Shown here in pieces: positions 1-12,202 of a stretch of DNA of 64,000 bases. Under the pieces are notes generated by a model. The model ran no database searches. It was not told the origin of the DNA and saw nothing but the letters and a program-made list of their open reading frames with translations. Each line of letters begins with the position of its first letter. Positions within the stretch are counted from its first letter, which is position 1. The DNA is from Rusavskia elegans (taxonomy: Eukaryota; Ascomycota; Lecanoromycetes; Teloschistales; Teloschistaceae), in NCBI GenBank assembly GCA_011316305.1, contig SAUG01000149.1:36136-100135 (forward strand). The letters are read 5' to 3'. A program made the translations under genes and the position numbers.

Positions 1-473
1 CAGCTTGTTACTGTACCCCACAGGATCATGATTGCTGGGAGAAAGATCGACGGTCGACTTTTAGACAGTATCAAGCTACCCAGTTCTCAGCTTCCCCGTC
101 TGACGAGCATGGGATGGATTTTTTTTTACTTGCTAGGCACTTCGAAGATCACGTATGAAATGAAGAAGACAATAAGGGAAATCGAGTATTGGCCTGAGCT
201 TAAGCGGAGATCATCCTGCATGCCTGCAATCTTTGCATTGCCAATACTGTTACACGTAAGTGATGCTACTCTGACGATGGACTGCACTGACTTTGTACGG
301 TCGATATAGGAAAGAAGGTACATCAGCCATATCGTTGGGAGCAGAAAAAGATCGATCTTCCTGACGAGCGCCTTCTCCTTCTGTTGCATCGAGCTGTTTC
401 TCTCAACATAGGCAACATCCTTTGTAAAGCCTGCGGCATTCTTGCTGTAGGTTGATTGATGTCCGAGTGACAT
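1..473 (-). CDS. MFS transporter, Dal5/anion:cation symporter type (5' part, cut by window edge)
   Basis: Plasma-membrane major facilitator, probably taking up small organic anions, vitamins or peptides. The start ATG at 473-471 opens a hydrophilic N-terminus, followed by the family signature KIDLFLLPTIWLMYLLSY, IDRTN, then GNAKIAGMQ and EVPSN, which match the first transmembrane segments of the allantoate-permease family. Two introns are inferred: 291-247 (GTCAGT..CAG), which restores DRTN-IGNAK, and 129-76 (GTAAAA..TAG), which restores EVPSN-LILSKSRPS. The gene runs off position 1 with helices 3 onward missing, so substrate cannot be inferred. The N-terminus before the first helix is about 35 residues, normal for the family. 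Family assignment is firm; exact substrate class is inference. Confidence 0.8.
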
Positions 474-880
474 GGTTCCGAAACGCGGAGAGACAACAAG
501 ACGATCAACCTTGAGAGGCGAAGCGAGACATTCCGGGAAGCATTGAGCCCCCTCTATATGACAGCTGAAAAGATCCCCACCCTTGCAGTCTGGCAGATTA
601 TGCGGCCCAATTATCACTTCCGCTCTTTGGTGATTGCACCTTGCAGTTCGAGACGAGTGCGCTACAGCATTGCTCCCGTCAGTCTCCTCCGCATGCCAAT
701 GCAAGGTGACGCAATAGGCATGCATAAAGCCAATGTACCACTACCCAGCTTATTTGAATTGATGCCTACCAAGGTAAATGGTCCATCATTGCATGACGCT
801 TTTCACTAATCCAGTCAACCGCACAAGCACAGTATTCTTCGCCAGGAACCTTTGCGATCTACCTATTCATAGCAAATGCG

Positions 881-1890
881 ATGTCATCTAAAGATCACAC
901 CTCAGTAGCAACTTTGGCCACAGAGCCTGGGCCTAACCATCAATGGAAGGTTTCGCTTGATGGCAAAGTGATTGCAAGTAAGTGTATCGCGTGTTGAAAA
1001 CTACATGGGAAACGCTCACAATGAGGTCGAGTCACCGGCGCGAACCAGGGCATAGGCCTGGGTATCGCAGAGGTCTGTCTAGCCAATGCGGCGAAAGCTG
1101 TCTACTCCCTGGATATCGACGACCCAGGCCAAGCCTTCGGAGAACTACAGCAAAGATATCGCAACCTTCAATACATCGCAGTCGACATCAGGGAGAAAGA
1201 AACCATCGAATATGCTATCGAGAAAATATATAGCCGAGAAGGGAGCCTTGATGGCTTCGTTGCCAACGCTGGTATGACGAAGCATCAACCAGCATTAGAC
1301 TTCAGCGAAGAACAGCTTCACCAAATATTCGACTTGAATGTCTGAACCGAGGAACCCTACAACGCATTCGATTCTGTACTGATTCATCCAGGTCTTCGGC
1401 ACCTATCACAGCGCAACAAGCATCGCTCAAAAATGGATAGCCAAGCAAACTCGCGGCTCCATCGTTTTCACCGCCTCCATGACTTCCTACCGCCCAAATC
1501 GAGTGAAACCCCCCTTCTCTTGCACAACTTCCCCCTCGCTTGCCTGATCCTCACATGCCTACTGACAATCATTAACCCTAGGCCGCACCCTCAGCCCCGT
1601 ACGGCGGCACCAAAGCCGCAATCCGCAACATGGCCCACACGCTCGCAATGGAATGGGCACCCCACGGCATCCGCGTCAACAGCGTTTCCCCTGGTTTCGT
1701 ACGCACACAGATGACGACGTATATGGAGAGTTCGCCGGATTGGGACCTTAAGTTGAAGTATTATGGCGGGATGCCGAGGTTGGCAAGACCGCAGGAGCTG
1801 GGTGGAGCTTATGTGTATTTGATGTCGGATGCGGCGACGTATACCACGGGAATTGATATTCCGGTTGCGGGGATTGTGGGGGCTTGGTAG
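881..1890 (+). CDS. Short-chain dehydrogenase/reductase (sorbitol/arabitol dehydrogenase-like)
   Basis: Classical cytosolic NAD(P)-dependent SDR of 274 residues. Exons 881-977, 1032-1339, 1392-1502 and 1582-1890 join in frame. Visible motifs are the Rossmann TGANQGIG (about residues 35-42), ANAG in strand 4, the catalytic YGGTK and the PG motif in NSVSPGFVRTQM. The C-terminal ending TTGIDIPVAGIVGAW resembles polyol dehydrogenases such as sorbose reductase or D-arabitol dehydrogenase. The second intron uses a weak donor (GTCTGA) but is needed to remove an in-frame TGA. The gene is divergent from the MFS gene to its left, 407 bp away, so a polyol or sugar-related pair is possible but unproven. 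Confidence 0.85.
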
Positions 1891-4395
1891 GTGGGTGGAG
1901 GTGGTGGGACAGGAAATGCTTGCGTGGATGTTGAATTTTTCAAACTGCTGCCAATGTCGCAGGATGCTCTATCATTCAGGAGAACAATTCGAGTGTCTTC
2001 CTTCTCTGCGATCGATACTCATGGCACCTCCCCGGTGGTGCCGGCTGTGGCATCTAAATTTATGGGCTTGTTGTAGTGATATTTGGTTTTGATAAGCGGC
2101 GTCTAATTGTCGAGACCTCGATATCGGATTCTGTTAAAACGACTAATGAAACATATTAGGAGTCTCGTTGTTGGTATTTAGCCTATAACGAGAGGGCTGT
2201 AACGATTGGCCTGGATGCCGCAACGAGCAGGGGAGTATGATAGCTTCTTCGACATGCCATCTCTGGTGACAGAAAGTACAAGGGGAAGAAAGAAGCAGAT
2301 GAATAACAAGCAATGTGCCGCGTGGAGGAGCAGTTGCTTGATAGCCTACGACCTACAGTATAAGTCACGAGCCACCACCTCCATTGTACCCGAATATCAT
2401 TGAAGTTTATGGTCCAACTTGGCTCCCCTCAGCACGTTCCTATTTCAATGAGGAAAAGATCTCAAACACTGTAATGATTCTATCGACTCCCCCAGCGTCT
2501 AGTGTATTGTCCTATGATGGCAAGAGGCCTGGACGCATCTTACATCATAAACCACCGACCTTTGCCCTTCTCTCCATTTGCAGCCTTCTCTCTGGAGTAT
2601 TTATCTGCATTTATGACCGGGATTGGCAACTCAATAATTGAACCAACACACCCAAAGCTAATCCCGATCGAGGAGTGCGTCTCCTCGATGTGCTGGCAAA
2701 GTGCTTACCCTGCTAAGTTCGTGACCTCCCAAGGATCTGAGAGATAAAGACATACATATCGCTAGCCTCGAAGAAGGAGAACGAAGACAAGTCAGATCTT
2801 GAGCTCTCACGACCCATCAAAAGCCACGCCTATGAGCCCGAAACGACACAAGGCATTAGGAATCAGCCCGATGGCAAAATCTATCTCGAGGATAATCCAG
2901 ATAGATCTCGAGTATACGATTTGTTTCTTGGCGTTAGTCACTGGACGATCATCGGAAATCATAAAAGGCATTATATCAGTCCAAGGCGCAGGGGCCCATC
3001 TCAGAGCCTCTGGCAACGCTCCAAGTGGCAAAACCACCGATGACGGCGGACAAGACGAAGCTGGCGATGATGCGGACGGAGTCGAGGAGGCCGAGAATTC
3101 TCAGGTCTTTGACGTAGCAATGCAAGCACAACAACAGCTCTCCCAACTTCATGACAGACTCATTGATCACCTTGCAGAGACGCTCGCTAGGTTTAACTCT
3201 GACTCTAAGTCACGGAAGTCATGAGACGCCAAACATGTAGTCGGTACAATGATAATGGTCAACAAAGAGGCCGAGACGGTGAGGATTATATGTGCCAGAA
3301 ATGAGGGACTAGATAGAATTGACAGCGATTTTGTTTCAGCTCAGAGCTGCTGCATGGCAGACATTGCACAAAAGGGTAATACACAAAGATTAGAAACCAT
3401 ACTCAATCTCACTGATATTAGCAAGGGAGTTCGAACGAGTCTGATGTTGAGACTATGCTTGACTTGGTTTTTCAGCATCAGCGGCGGCGTATCATATACT
3501 ACCTGAAGCAGCTGAGGCGAGCACTGGAGCTTGTATACGTACGGTGCTTCTGTGGCCCGTACATCCACTTACTGTTATAATCTCTCCTTGTTCTGACGAG
3601 CAACCTATCTCGCACTTTCATAAGCTATCCCCAACAGCACCTCCATCCCATTTCTTTCCATCAACTCGCTAAAGCACAATACCTACCCCTCCCCCTCCAT
3701 CTTCACATCACCACAATCAACACATCTTCTATATAGTCTTCCTTGATGGGTTTAGCGTATCCTCCAAATTGCCAACCTCAAAAGCTCCCAGCATCTTTCC
3801 GTTCTGTGAATTTAAACATCCAAAATAGGTTTAGCACGTCGGCATCTTCGGGTAAATCTCAGGGGCAGGCGAGATAGGTATGATATAGGATCCATTCAAG
3901 TCCTACTGTTTCTAGCCCCTTTCTATACACAATGTCGACCGTGCAAAGCAGAAATCTTTTCTTGATGACTTCCACGACATAGCACTAGACGGTCTTGTTC
4001 CAAGTGAGCGTATTGCAGAAATCTCGGTTGAGTCTCAGTCTTTGGTAGAGTATCCGATCATTTCCTACGTTCCGTTCCATACTGGAACAATGTCCGTTTC
4101 AAACTGGTACAATATGAGCGCTATCCAAGGATCTGACAATCCGCTTTGTTATGTTATTCCGACCTCGATTTTGCTATCTCTTTGTGGAAGAAAGAACCAA
4201 GAATGGGCTTTGTCCCTTGCAGTCATTGTCACACCATTCACAGAACGTCCCTCCCCTCCCTCAAACTCAGCACGTTGTAGAACCGACCCATCCAGACACA
4301 ACTCCTTGTAAACCCCAGCAAGAACCCCAAGTCGTAGTACAGTAGAGATAATATCGAAATCCGGAATTTCAACTCTCTACAGACACCACACCACC
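1891..4395. other. Gene-poor interval with one ambiguous coding-like patch
   Basis: No complete gene is recognised. At 2807-3170 two overlapping minus-strand frames encode hydrophobic stretches (RIIASFVLSAVIGGFATWSV, then SIWIILEIDFAIGLIPNAL) with strong C-ending codon bias in the first, suggesting a remnant or two exons of a membrane protein. The plus strand of the same patch carries a 141-aa acidic ORF (2799-3224). I could not choose between them and found no family match. The rest (1891-2800 and 3225-4395) shows nothing supportable. Confidence 0.3.
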
Positions 4396-4800
4396 ATGTC
4401 CCACCTCGCGACCCTAGAAGTAGCAATCTACCACCCCCTCGACCGCAGCAACTACCTGAACCCCGACACCTGGATACTCTACATCAACGACCCCGCCACC
4501 CAACAAAGCCTGCACCGAATCGTCTACCAAGCCGGAGACACAAGCCGCCATGCCACCGTCGAAGCGCGCTATGGCTGCCATCCCCGCGAACTGCGTCGCT
4601 ACAAAGAGCGGATTTTGGTTGGCTATGTGGATAAAGATAAGATGGCGAAGGCGAGGAATGAGATCCAGGGGGTGGAAGTTTTTCGGAATGCGGGGAGCCA
4701 GACGTGGGTGATGGATGTGTTGCAGGTGTTAAGGGGGAAGGGGTATGCGCGGTTGGAGTGGAAGGGGATGGAGTGGTTGAGGGATCATCGTCGTGCGTGA
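4396..4800 (+). CDS. Hypothetical small protein (134 aa)
   Basis: Intron-less ORF whose ATG lies in a good fungal start context (CACCATGTC). The first 50 codons are almost all C-ending, as expected for an expressed fungal gene; the second half switches to G-ending codons. The protein is hydrophilic and basic, has no signal peptide or membrane segment, starts SHLATLEVAIYHPLDRSNY and ends in a charged LRDHRRA. It contains paired aromatic/charged strands (TWILYIND, VEVFRNAG, TWVMDVLQVL), suggesting a small alpha/beta fold. No family was recognised. It is isolated from other genes by about 1.4 kb on the right. Coding status is likely; function is unknown. Confidence 0.6.
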   Translation: MSHLATLEVAIYHPLDRSNYLNPDTWILYINDPATQQSLHRIVYQAGDTSRHATVEARYGCHPRELRRYKERILVGYVDKDKMAKARNEIQGVEVFRNAGSQTWVMDVLQVLRGKGYARLEWKGMEWLRDHRRA

Positions 4801-6178
4801 AAGCGGCGAGGGATTGGGTATCGTGCGAATACGTGGATGCAAACGTCCATATGTAGATACGGTGAGTTTCCTGGAAGCAATAATATCCTACGAAAGAAAG
4901 TCCTATATTGTTATTTCGATACTTCTGCCCTCGGAGTTCCATGTCCATTCAAGCCGTGTGTCCATATGTGAGATCCGAGTGACGACCCCATCCACCCCGT
5001 CATCCTTAAAAAGTCAGAAAAGGTCAAACCCCAGCAACGAAATTTTGAGAGTGTAATACAAATAAAAGCAAACTTGGCGTAGCCTCGAAGCGACCGCACC
5101 AATCCACGTAGCCCCATATCACCACAACACTCGACAGACTGGTACATTGGCAGGGAAAGTTGCACGATACCCAGAGCAACCGCGAGCAAAGTAACCAGGC
5201 AGCCCTAAACGAGGAGAAAAATACTCCCAGTCTCCATCAAGACCAGAAAAATCCAAGAGTCAAACCCTCTCAAGCGAACCCCAAACCGACGACGAATTCC
5301 GCCACGAACGCACCTCGAAGAGAAAAGAAAGCGTACATACAGTACCATTCCCCATAACCCACACACCATCGCCTTCCCACGGCCCTTATCCCTCCATCCC
5401 TTCCCTAACCCCAAACCCCAAATCCCAAAACCCAATCGACTTACCCATCCCCAGCCGTGCCCCGCGTATCTACTCTTGCAAACGGCATACCACCCCACCT
5501 CACCGCCCTCGCCAAGAGATTGGAATGATCTCTGCCCCATCCGCTGCACATGCCCTCATCTTCCCTCGTTGTTTCCGAACCAAGCTATCAACTCATGAGC
5601 GCCAAACCCTTGAAGGAAGTTGCTCGGGCCCGAGGGGGTTTTCGTGGTTGGAAGCTGCTGGGGCGTGGGTGTAGACACAGGGCTATAAGGTCAGGAGGCG
5701 GTGGATTTGATTTTATAGAAGGGGGAGTGGGGATGGGTCAGTGTGGTAGTGGGTGGTGTGCAGTATTCGGACATTAATAAGGTCGTGGGCTGTTGAGGGG
5801 GGAGTTCATGGTTCTAGTGGTGCTGTGTTGGGAGCTGTGAGATAATATTTATGTTGTTGACACGGTTGCCTGGAGGGATGTCGTTTTGGTGAATTCGGGG
5901 GCTGACGAGACTGATTATAGGTGAAGAAAAATGGGTGATAAAGATACGAACGGGGGGAAAACAGGAGAATCACTATGCCTAGAGTGTACAGAATATCTCA
6001 TGGATCGCAAGCATGTTAAACAAAAGCGAGCGAATCAATTGGGGCATGAAAAGGATGATCTTAGGGGACTTTTTGGCTCAGTGGATTTTTATGTACAATA
6101 TCTCCTCGATTCCCTCCTCCAAGTGCTTCAGAGAAGACTGTTCATCATTGTCCTCAAGGAATCTGTGGATGTGATCCC
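4801..6178. other. Gene-free interval
   Basis: Only short ORFs of low-complexity composition (CT-rich 5390-5440, G-rich 5620-5870). No recognisable protein or RNA gene. The part next to 6178 may include the 3' UTR of the Con-6 gene. Confidence 0.6.
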
Positions 6179-6525
6179 TTATTTGCCCATCTGGTTGAGA
6201 CGCTCCTGAGCAGAATCCTTGGCCTCCTTAGAAACCTGAGGGTTGTTCACAGTCCTAATGATGTAAGCATGAAGCTCATAACAATTCGGATGGGAGACAT
6301 ACGCCTTGAGGCCACCAGCAACGTTGTTGGGGTTCTTGTCGCCGGAGGAGGTGTCGACGTTGCCGCCATTAAACTCCTGATCGAGCACTTCCTTGGAGTG
6401 CTGCTTAGACTCTTCGGAGGTATCTGGAAATGTCAGAAAACGTCGGGATCCACACGGCTGAAGAACATACTTGGGTTGTTAAGGTTAGCCTTGTGGCCAC
6501 CGACAATGTTTCCTGGGTTGGACAT
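6179..6525 (-). CDS. con-6: Conidiation-specific protein 6 (Con-6) homologue
   Basis: Small hydrophilic protein (83 aa) of the Con-6 family, abundant in conidia and during desiccation or light response in Neurospora and Aspergillus. Exons 6525-6471, 6423-6303 and 6254-6179 join in frame through introns of 47 and 48 nt with GTATG donors. The product has the two diagnostic repeats: SNPGNIVGGHKANLNNPNTS-E, and after a short linker (NGGNVDTSSGD) KNPNNVAGGLKATVNNPQVS-EAK. Each is followed by a helical tail (EESKQHSKEVL; KDSAQERLNQM). No enzyme activity is known; a protective, intrinsically disordered role is generally supposed. Divergent long flanks suggest its own promoter to the right. Identification is firm. 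Confidence 0.92.
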
Positions 6526-7867
6526 GATGAATTAATGTCTGGAGTAGGGGTTTGTGGATGTTGTGGTATTTTTTGTTGGGGTGAGGTGTGGATTGGAAGT
6601 GAGAGAGGAAAGGTGGAAATGTGGGGTTCATATAGGGGACCTCATTCACTGTTTGCCATGCCGTCATCCGGACCAGGTCAATTGACATCATCATGAATGA
6701 TGCAGCACCCTGTCACCGGGATCGAGCACAGACGGTGCAGGGAGCTGGGTTGATCGCGTCATGACATTCACTCATGGCGGGACCATGGCGGAACTGAACC
6801 GTAGATACTCTAGTCTTAGGACCAAAGGTCCGATCAATTGGCTTGAGGGAATGGTGTTGGCAGAGTGAAGATGTGGGTCTTTGCTAAAGGTCCGAATGGG
6901 ATCATGACAGAGCTCTCCAAGCTTCTGAAGTTCAGCTGTAGCCGTTCCTGATGATTGATGATACCGGTGCATTTGGTTAGTGTGAGGAACGATAGAGTAA
7001 AATGGCTCCTGGCTGATATTCTTTAGTACATCTCGGCAATCGGGCTTTGGGAGCTGTCATCTGCAGGAACATGGGAGCTTCTTTTGAATTGGCCAATAGG
7101 GAGTCCAGCCACTCTGCACCGGCTGTTGTCATGAAGGACGATCCCAAGTCATGACCTCAGTCCATCGCGTTCCCCGGTTCTTGATCGACTTCGGCACGTC
7201 ACGGTATCCCGTGACCTACAGCAAGCCAAGAGGTCGGAGGGGACATCCGTCGCAATCACCCGTCACGCTTCCCTTATTTTGGTAGAGTTACTAGTACTGG
7301 CAGAATGATAGAATTGAATCATGACGTTGGATGTCTAAGCTGAAGAGACGCTAAGGCCTGCCAAGAGACTAAGAGCCCTTATCACGTGATAGCTCCGACG
7401 ATGCTCCTGGAAGTCGACCCTCAAAAAGAGCACGTCTCTACTGATCTTGTCTTCCATTCAGTGAGCCTCCTGGCATATTTCGTACACAGTTATTCGAAGC
7501 ATCGGCATCGCTTCTCGCAATGCAAATGACTACAACGTACGCCTCCAGGAATGTGCTATTAATAATTGGAGCGGCTGCAGGTGCGAAACAACCATCTTTC
7601 AACCACCTCCACCACTGTTATCCGTCGTCATCGCTTCAATTCATAGCCAAGATATCTCTGAAGAGAGTATCCACAATCTAAGCTGCTTCCTGTAACAAAC
7701 AAATCAATCGCTTTGCTCTACGGTCTCATCGGCAGAATGTCGTGAAGGTCTTTTAACCTAGTGTCGCAACCTGAACCTTCATAGGTATTCTAGATTCAAG
7801 AAAGAGCCCTCAACAAAGCGGCACTGATATACACAACCTCCAAATTGAACCATCGCTGGTCCGACAA
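6526..7867. other. Gene-free interval (Con-6 promoter side)
   Basis: About 1.3 kb without a credible ORF or RNA gene. It includes the upstream region of the Con-6 gene, consistent with the long promoters seen for developmentally regulated conidial genes, but I identify no specific element. Confidence 0.6.
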
Positions 7868-8498
7868 CTACGATACTCCTCCCACACTATTACCATTGCT
7901 CGCCTCCGTCCACCGAAAAGGCAACAGCTCCGCCTGCGCTATCTCCCCCCTATGAGCATCAAGAATCGAAATCCGCCTCACCGTCACGAAATTCGTTTGC
8001 CATCCAAACTCCACAATCGCCCTGATCGCTTGTGATAGATCCGACCACCTATCACCACCCATCATCAGCTTTGCTCTTCCCTCTTGCATCATCGTCTCTC
8101 TCATAGGTACGACGGTATTCAAGCACTCACCTAAACCCCTTGTCGATATTATGATTCACGCGCAAAACGACCCACTGCGACCTCCAATGACCCTTCCATT
8201 CCAAATTCGGCCGCGGGATGGGAGCGTCCCCGTGGGCCGCGAGGACTTCTTGGACGATGTCGGCTTGGGCGTTGGAGGCGATGCTGAAGAGGATTGTGCC
8301 GTCAAAGTGGATGAGTTTCGGTCTCATGAAGCCGGAGAGGATAAGAGATATCGTTGTGCCGGGGAGAGAGGGTAGGTGGTAGGGGTCTGTGTAATCATCT
8401 GTGTTCCCGCGTACGATAGGAGGGGCGGCGAAGGTGGAAGGGAGGAGGAGGGAGAGAAAGCATGTGAGTGCGAGGAGGGAGTGTGTTAGGGAAATCAT
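7868..8498 (-). CDS. Putative small secreted protein
   Basis: ATG at 8498 begins a clear signal peptide: ISLTHSLLALTCFLSLLLPSTFA with likely cleavage before APPIVRG. The mature part is about 165 residues with one possible intron (8159-8096, GTGAAT..GAG, 64 nt), which joins WRSQWVVLR to TMMQEGRAKLMM and keeps frame; an alternative donor at 8128 would give an implausibly short intron. The product (188 aa) has few cysteines and a repeated amphipathic alpha/beta pattern (FDGTILFSIASNAQADIVQEVL; GWQTNFVTVRRISI). No family recognised. Secretion is well supported; a role as effector or cell-wall protein is speculation. Its splice model is uncertain. Confidence 0.6.
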
Positions 8499-9539
8499 GA
8501 TAAGAGGTATCAGTGGTGAGGTGCAGGATGATCTCGTGCGAGAGAATGTGGAAGAGGTAAAGTATTGAATTTTTTTAAAACATCTGGAACACGGGTGGCG
8601 GTAAGGCGCATTGACAAACACAAATAGCTATTTAGCGACACCCGATCGGGAGCACATGGCCTCCACGGCATCCAAAACCGCCACCTTTGCGGCAGTGAGT
8701 ACGGATAGCGACGCCATCGCTGCATTCCACAATATCCGTCAACGCGTCCCGTTCGCCAACCCTGTATTCCCCAATTCAAGCCCATACACATTATACTTCA
8801 AGATAGATCATTGTTAGGAGCTATCACCGCTCACTTCCATAGCACCTACCTCACCAATCCTCTCCAATCTCTGTATATGCGCGATCACTATCCAATCGAC
8901 TTAATCCCATCGCCAGAAGGTGCTTGGAGTCTCGTTAGCCAAAGCGGTTTCGTCTTCGGGTGCTAAAAACGCTTGATCTTATTCACCAAGCGCTCCAGCT
9001 CCCGTTCGGCCGAGCGCGGCGAAGAATGATGGCACGAGGAGGGACTCGTTACAAAGAGACTGACTGTTAGGATGCGGAGCTGTAGTAGAAGAACCTAGGG
9101 ACGAGGGAATAAAGTGGTGGTCGTTGTAGTTGTCATTGTAATCCCATTCCAATCTTGTCGCTTAATCTATATCTATGTGGAAGAATTTTTACTTCTCTTG
9201 CCCTTCTTACTACTGCCACTGAGAGCTGGGTTGGTATGAAACCAGGTAAATAAGGCGGAGATAGTCCAGTACTTGCTCCTATAATACCAATCCCTTGTTA
9301 TCAGGATTCTTTCCATTGTACCCAGTCCCTTCCACCGAATGTTTTAATCGAGCCTGAACCCGATTCTTCTCTGCCTCCGGCGCACCCAACGTCGCTCGCT
9401 CTTTTACTCGGCGTGCTTTCCTCAATTTCATCGCTGACACAAATGCATGGTCGCAAAAAATCTAGGCCCCACAAGTCCAGCTTCTCCTTCCGCTCACGCC
9501 TTGCTCCAACCTCCATGCATTTCTTCTCAGCCCGCGAAC
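8499..9539. other. Gene-free interval
   Basis: Contains only short overlapping ORFs on both strands without family resemblance. Its right end borders decayed coding sequence of the broken MYND gene. Confidence 0.5.
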
Positions 9540-10604
9540 TCCACAGCTTGAAAAGTCGGGTCATGTGCTTTTGTGGCGTCGAACAGATCAAGACGAGTGC
9601 TGAGGTGCTGCATGATCTGCTCGACTTGACGCTAATAAGAAGTCTCCTCTTATTCCTTCCAGACCTTCATCCACCAGGGGAAGTCTCGAACGGCTGCCGT
9701 CATGGCTTATTCGAACTTTTCAGTAACGGTGAAGAGTTTTAGCCCCATCTGCCCGAACCTCTCAACCACAAATTTCTCCATATTGTCCCGAGTACGCCCA
9801 AGGGGAAGGTGTCCCGAGCTGCTACGCACGCGTTTGTCTCCACGTATGTCTTCCATGGCATTAATGTCTCGTCATGGTGTCCGTATTGAGCGGGTGTTAG
9901 ATCGATAGCGTAGCGTTCGTTCCTGGTCTTCCATCTCGAATCCTGGGCTTATCATCACGACGAAGAAGATTCAATGCTGATCGACATCGTTGACGTGGTC
10001 GCTTTTGATATTAAGGCTACCATTTGGGCGCACGGTGACAGCCCACAGTCTACGGTTAAGCGCGAAAGTTTGGGCCTCAAACATATAAGGCATAATATCT
10101 AACAGGAAATCAGTCGGTGTCTTTCTTTCGAGCCGTCCCTGAAAGGACGCAAAGGTCATCTTGGAGCATGATTTCAGTGATTGGTCCAATTGTGACCACA
10201 CAATTCGTGCAACCACTCAAGGTCAAAGCCGCTGACTGCTCCGAACCACGTAAAGTCCCGGGGCGAACATGCTGTAGTACGGAGGTCTTGCCCAAATCCT
10301 TTGCTATATTAAAAACAAAAATAGTATTCTCCTCGACTCGGTCTACCTTCTCAATCGAGAACCTCAAGTTTTTGCGGAGTACGATGTAGTAGAGATCTTG
10401 AATGACTTTGGCCGCTCGATGGACCATCTTCCGCCGCTGCAAAAACTTGCAGCGATCCTGGTGCTTTGTCCAGTGTGATTTTTGGCATGCGGCGCTACAG
10501 TGGCACGGTGCTGGCGCTGTATGGTCAAGATACGCAGGGCACTTGGGGCAACCTTTGCAGACGAGATGCCCAACCTGACCACAGGGGGCATTTGTGTTTG
10601 CCAT
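9540..10604 (-). pseudogene. MYND zinc-finger protein, broken by frameshifts and stops
   Basis: ATG at 10604 starts a MYND-type finger (CGQVGHLVCKGCPKC ... CHCSAACQKSHWTKHQDRC), the N-terminal domain of a common fungal family. The rest is recognisable but needs several frame changes. ITEIMLQDDLCVLSGTARKK must shift frame to reach TPTDFLLDIMPYMFEAQTF near 10125. An intron-like gap near 10000-9930 precedes ERYAIDLTPAQYG, a conserved family signature. After PWKTYVET (about 9865) the frame shifts by one base to reach RTRDNMEKFVVERFGQMGLKLF. An in-frame TAA follows at 9709-9707, and further family-like sequence (VEQIMQHLSTRLDLFDATKAHD) continues beyond it, to about 9540. One shift could be an unseen intron or a read error; the combination points to a decayed gene. 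Confidence 0.55.
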
Positions 10605-12202
10605 TTGCACTACAAGGGTCAGTACCTTTTGCCTCTGCTGATGGATATCGAGAATCCGTATATACTGTAGGCGAGCTGTATTTGATTTTGTGAAAAAGCA
10701 AGACAGTAACGGAGTCTCTAGGCTATTGGATTAAATCGTGTGTGGCTGGATCGCGTAACATGCGAGGACGCAGATCGAGTCGGAGAGAATCCAAGCAGAC
10801 CTTCTTGATTTATTCACTCGTCAAAGTCTTGGCTGGAAATCATTGACGCCATTCAAAGCAGAGCTGCATGCAGGTGATGTTGCTGTCCCAAATCGGCTAG
10901 CGGATGTGACAAACGGATTGAGGGTTCTATGACTATCAGAGAGAAGAAGGGATGGAAATATGGTTTGCGAATTCGGACTATCATACACCGTAACCCAAGC
11001 CGAACCTGAATCTCCTGTAGCATACATTGCACGCCTCAAGAACTTCATAGCAAAATGACAGCTCCGGTATTCGTAACGACCCGGACTTCTTGTCCGCCAT
11101 CGCGAAGCACGTTCACATCCACAGGAGAAATACTTCTCATCTCTCCGAGCGCTATCCACAATCCAATCCAGCACTGGCGAGCGAAGACACCAAACGGCGT
11201 GCACACTCGACTCCATACAGCCGACGCATAATATCCCTCGGCCGGATCGAACACTCTCCCGCGCTTTCCTTTCTTGAAGATTGGACTAGAATCGGAAGCC
11301 GTGGCCTTGGATCATGAAGACAGAGGCGGGGCCGATCCCTGTTGCAATGGACAGAAAGTCTTCTGCAGAGATATATCTCTATCAAAGTTAGTCGGTCACC
11401 CCCACAAAGCGGAAGACCGGATCCTTCTCAATACGGACTGTGCCTTGGAAAATATGCGGTCATATAAGCATTAATGCCAAGAGGCTGTTGTTTAGTTACG
11501 AACGGAAATACCCGAGAAAGCGGTACAAGGTTTGGGAAATGGTATCGGCATAGTCAGCTTCGAGGTTGGTAGGTAGCGTGAGGTTTCAGCCAGACGAACT
11601 CGCAAGCGTGGCTGACCCTATCAGTGGACTAGGCCCTCGAGTTTCGGCTACTCATGGGCGAATGACCGCGGAGAACGTCTGGAAATGGGGACAATAGTAT
11701 CACTCGAGGAAGCCCATGGCCTGGTGAGATCAGCTATACTGCGTATGGATTAATGCTCATGTTTGATAAGAACTAGTAAGATAAACTGACTTCGTTCTCC
11801 AGTAAATATAACCTCAATGGATGTAGAATGGTGCTTCTTTGCGTTGCTGCCACCATGATGTGATGTGTAGCTAGGAAAAGATGCACTGAGGTATTGACGA
11901 TGGTATTCCCCTTACACCGCGGACACAGGCTGGTAGGAAAGCTCGTAGAGACCTATACGGCTCGATCCCATGCAATTGATGATGATATCAGTTGTGGTTG
12001 CATGCAGCCAAATGTTAAACTGTCCTCTAGCCATTGGAGGCTTGTGAAGTACATTTGACGAGGAACTCTTACGTCACTATCTTGCATAACTGTGCAACAC
12101 AATAGGCAATACAAGAGGGATAAGTCAATATCTTACCATCTTCAGGTCATCACACGCAGTGTGCTGCGTACAAGGGGTATATATTTCGCCGCTGGTGACA
12201 GG
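10605..12202. other. Gene-poor interval with an unrecognised coding remnant
   Basis: On the minus strand, 11340-11045 holds an open stretch (FDPAEGYYASAVWSRVCTPFGVF...RVVTNTGAVILL) with no start of its own and an immediate stop, bordered by other frames. It looks like a piece of a decayed gene of unknown family. Nothing else between 10605 and 12202 is supportable. Confidence 0.35.

Noticed and set aside
5205..5549. 114-codon minus-strand ORF
   Set aside because: Gly/Trp/Arg-rich low-complexity product from a CT-rich strand; no start context or family.
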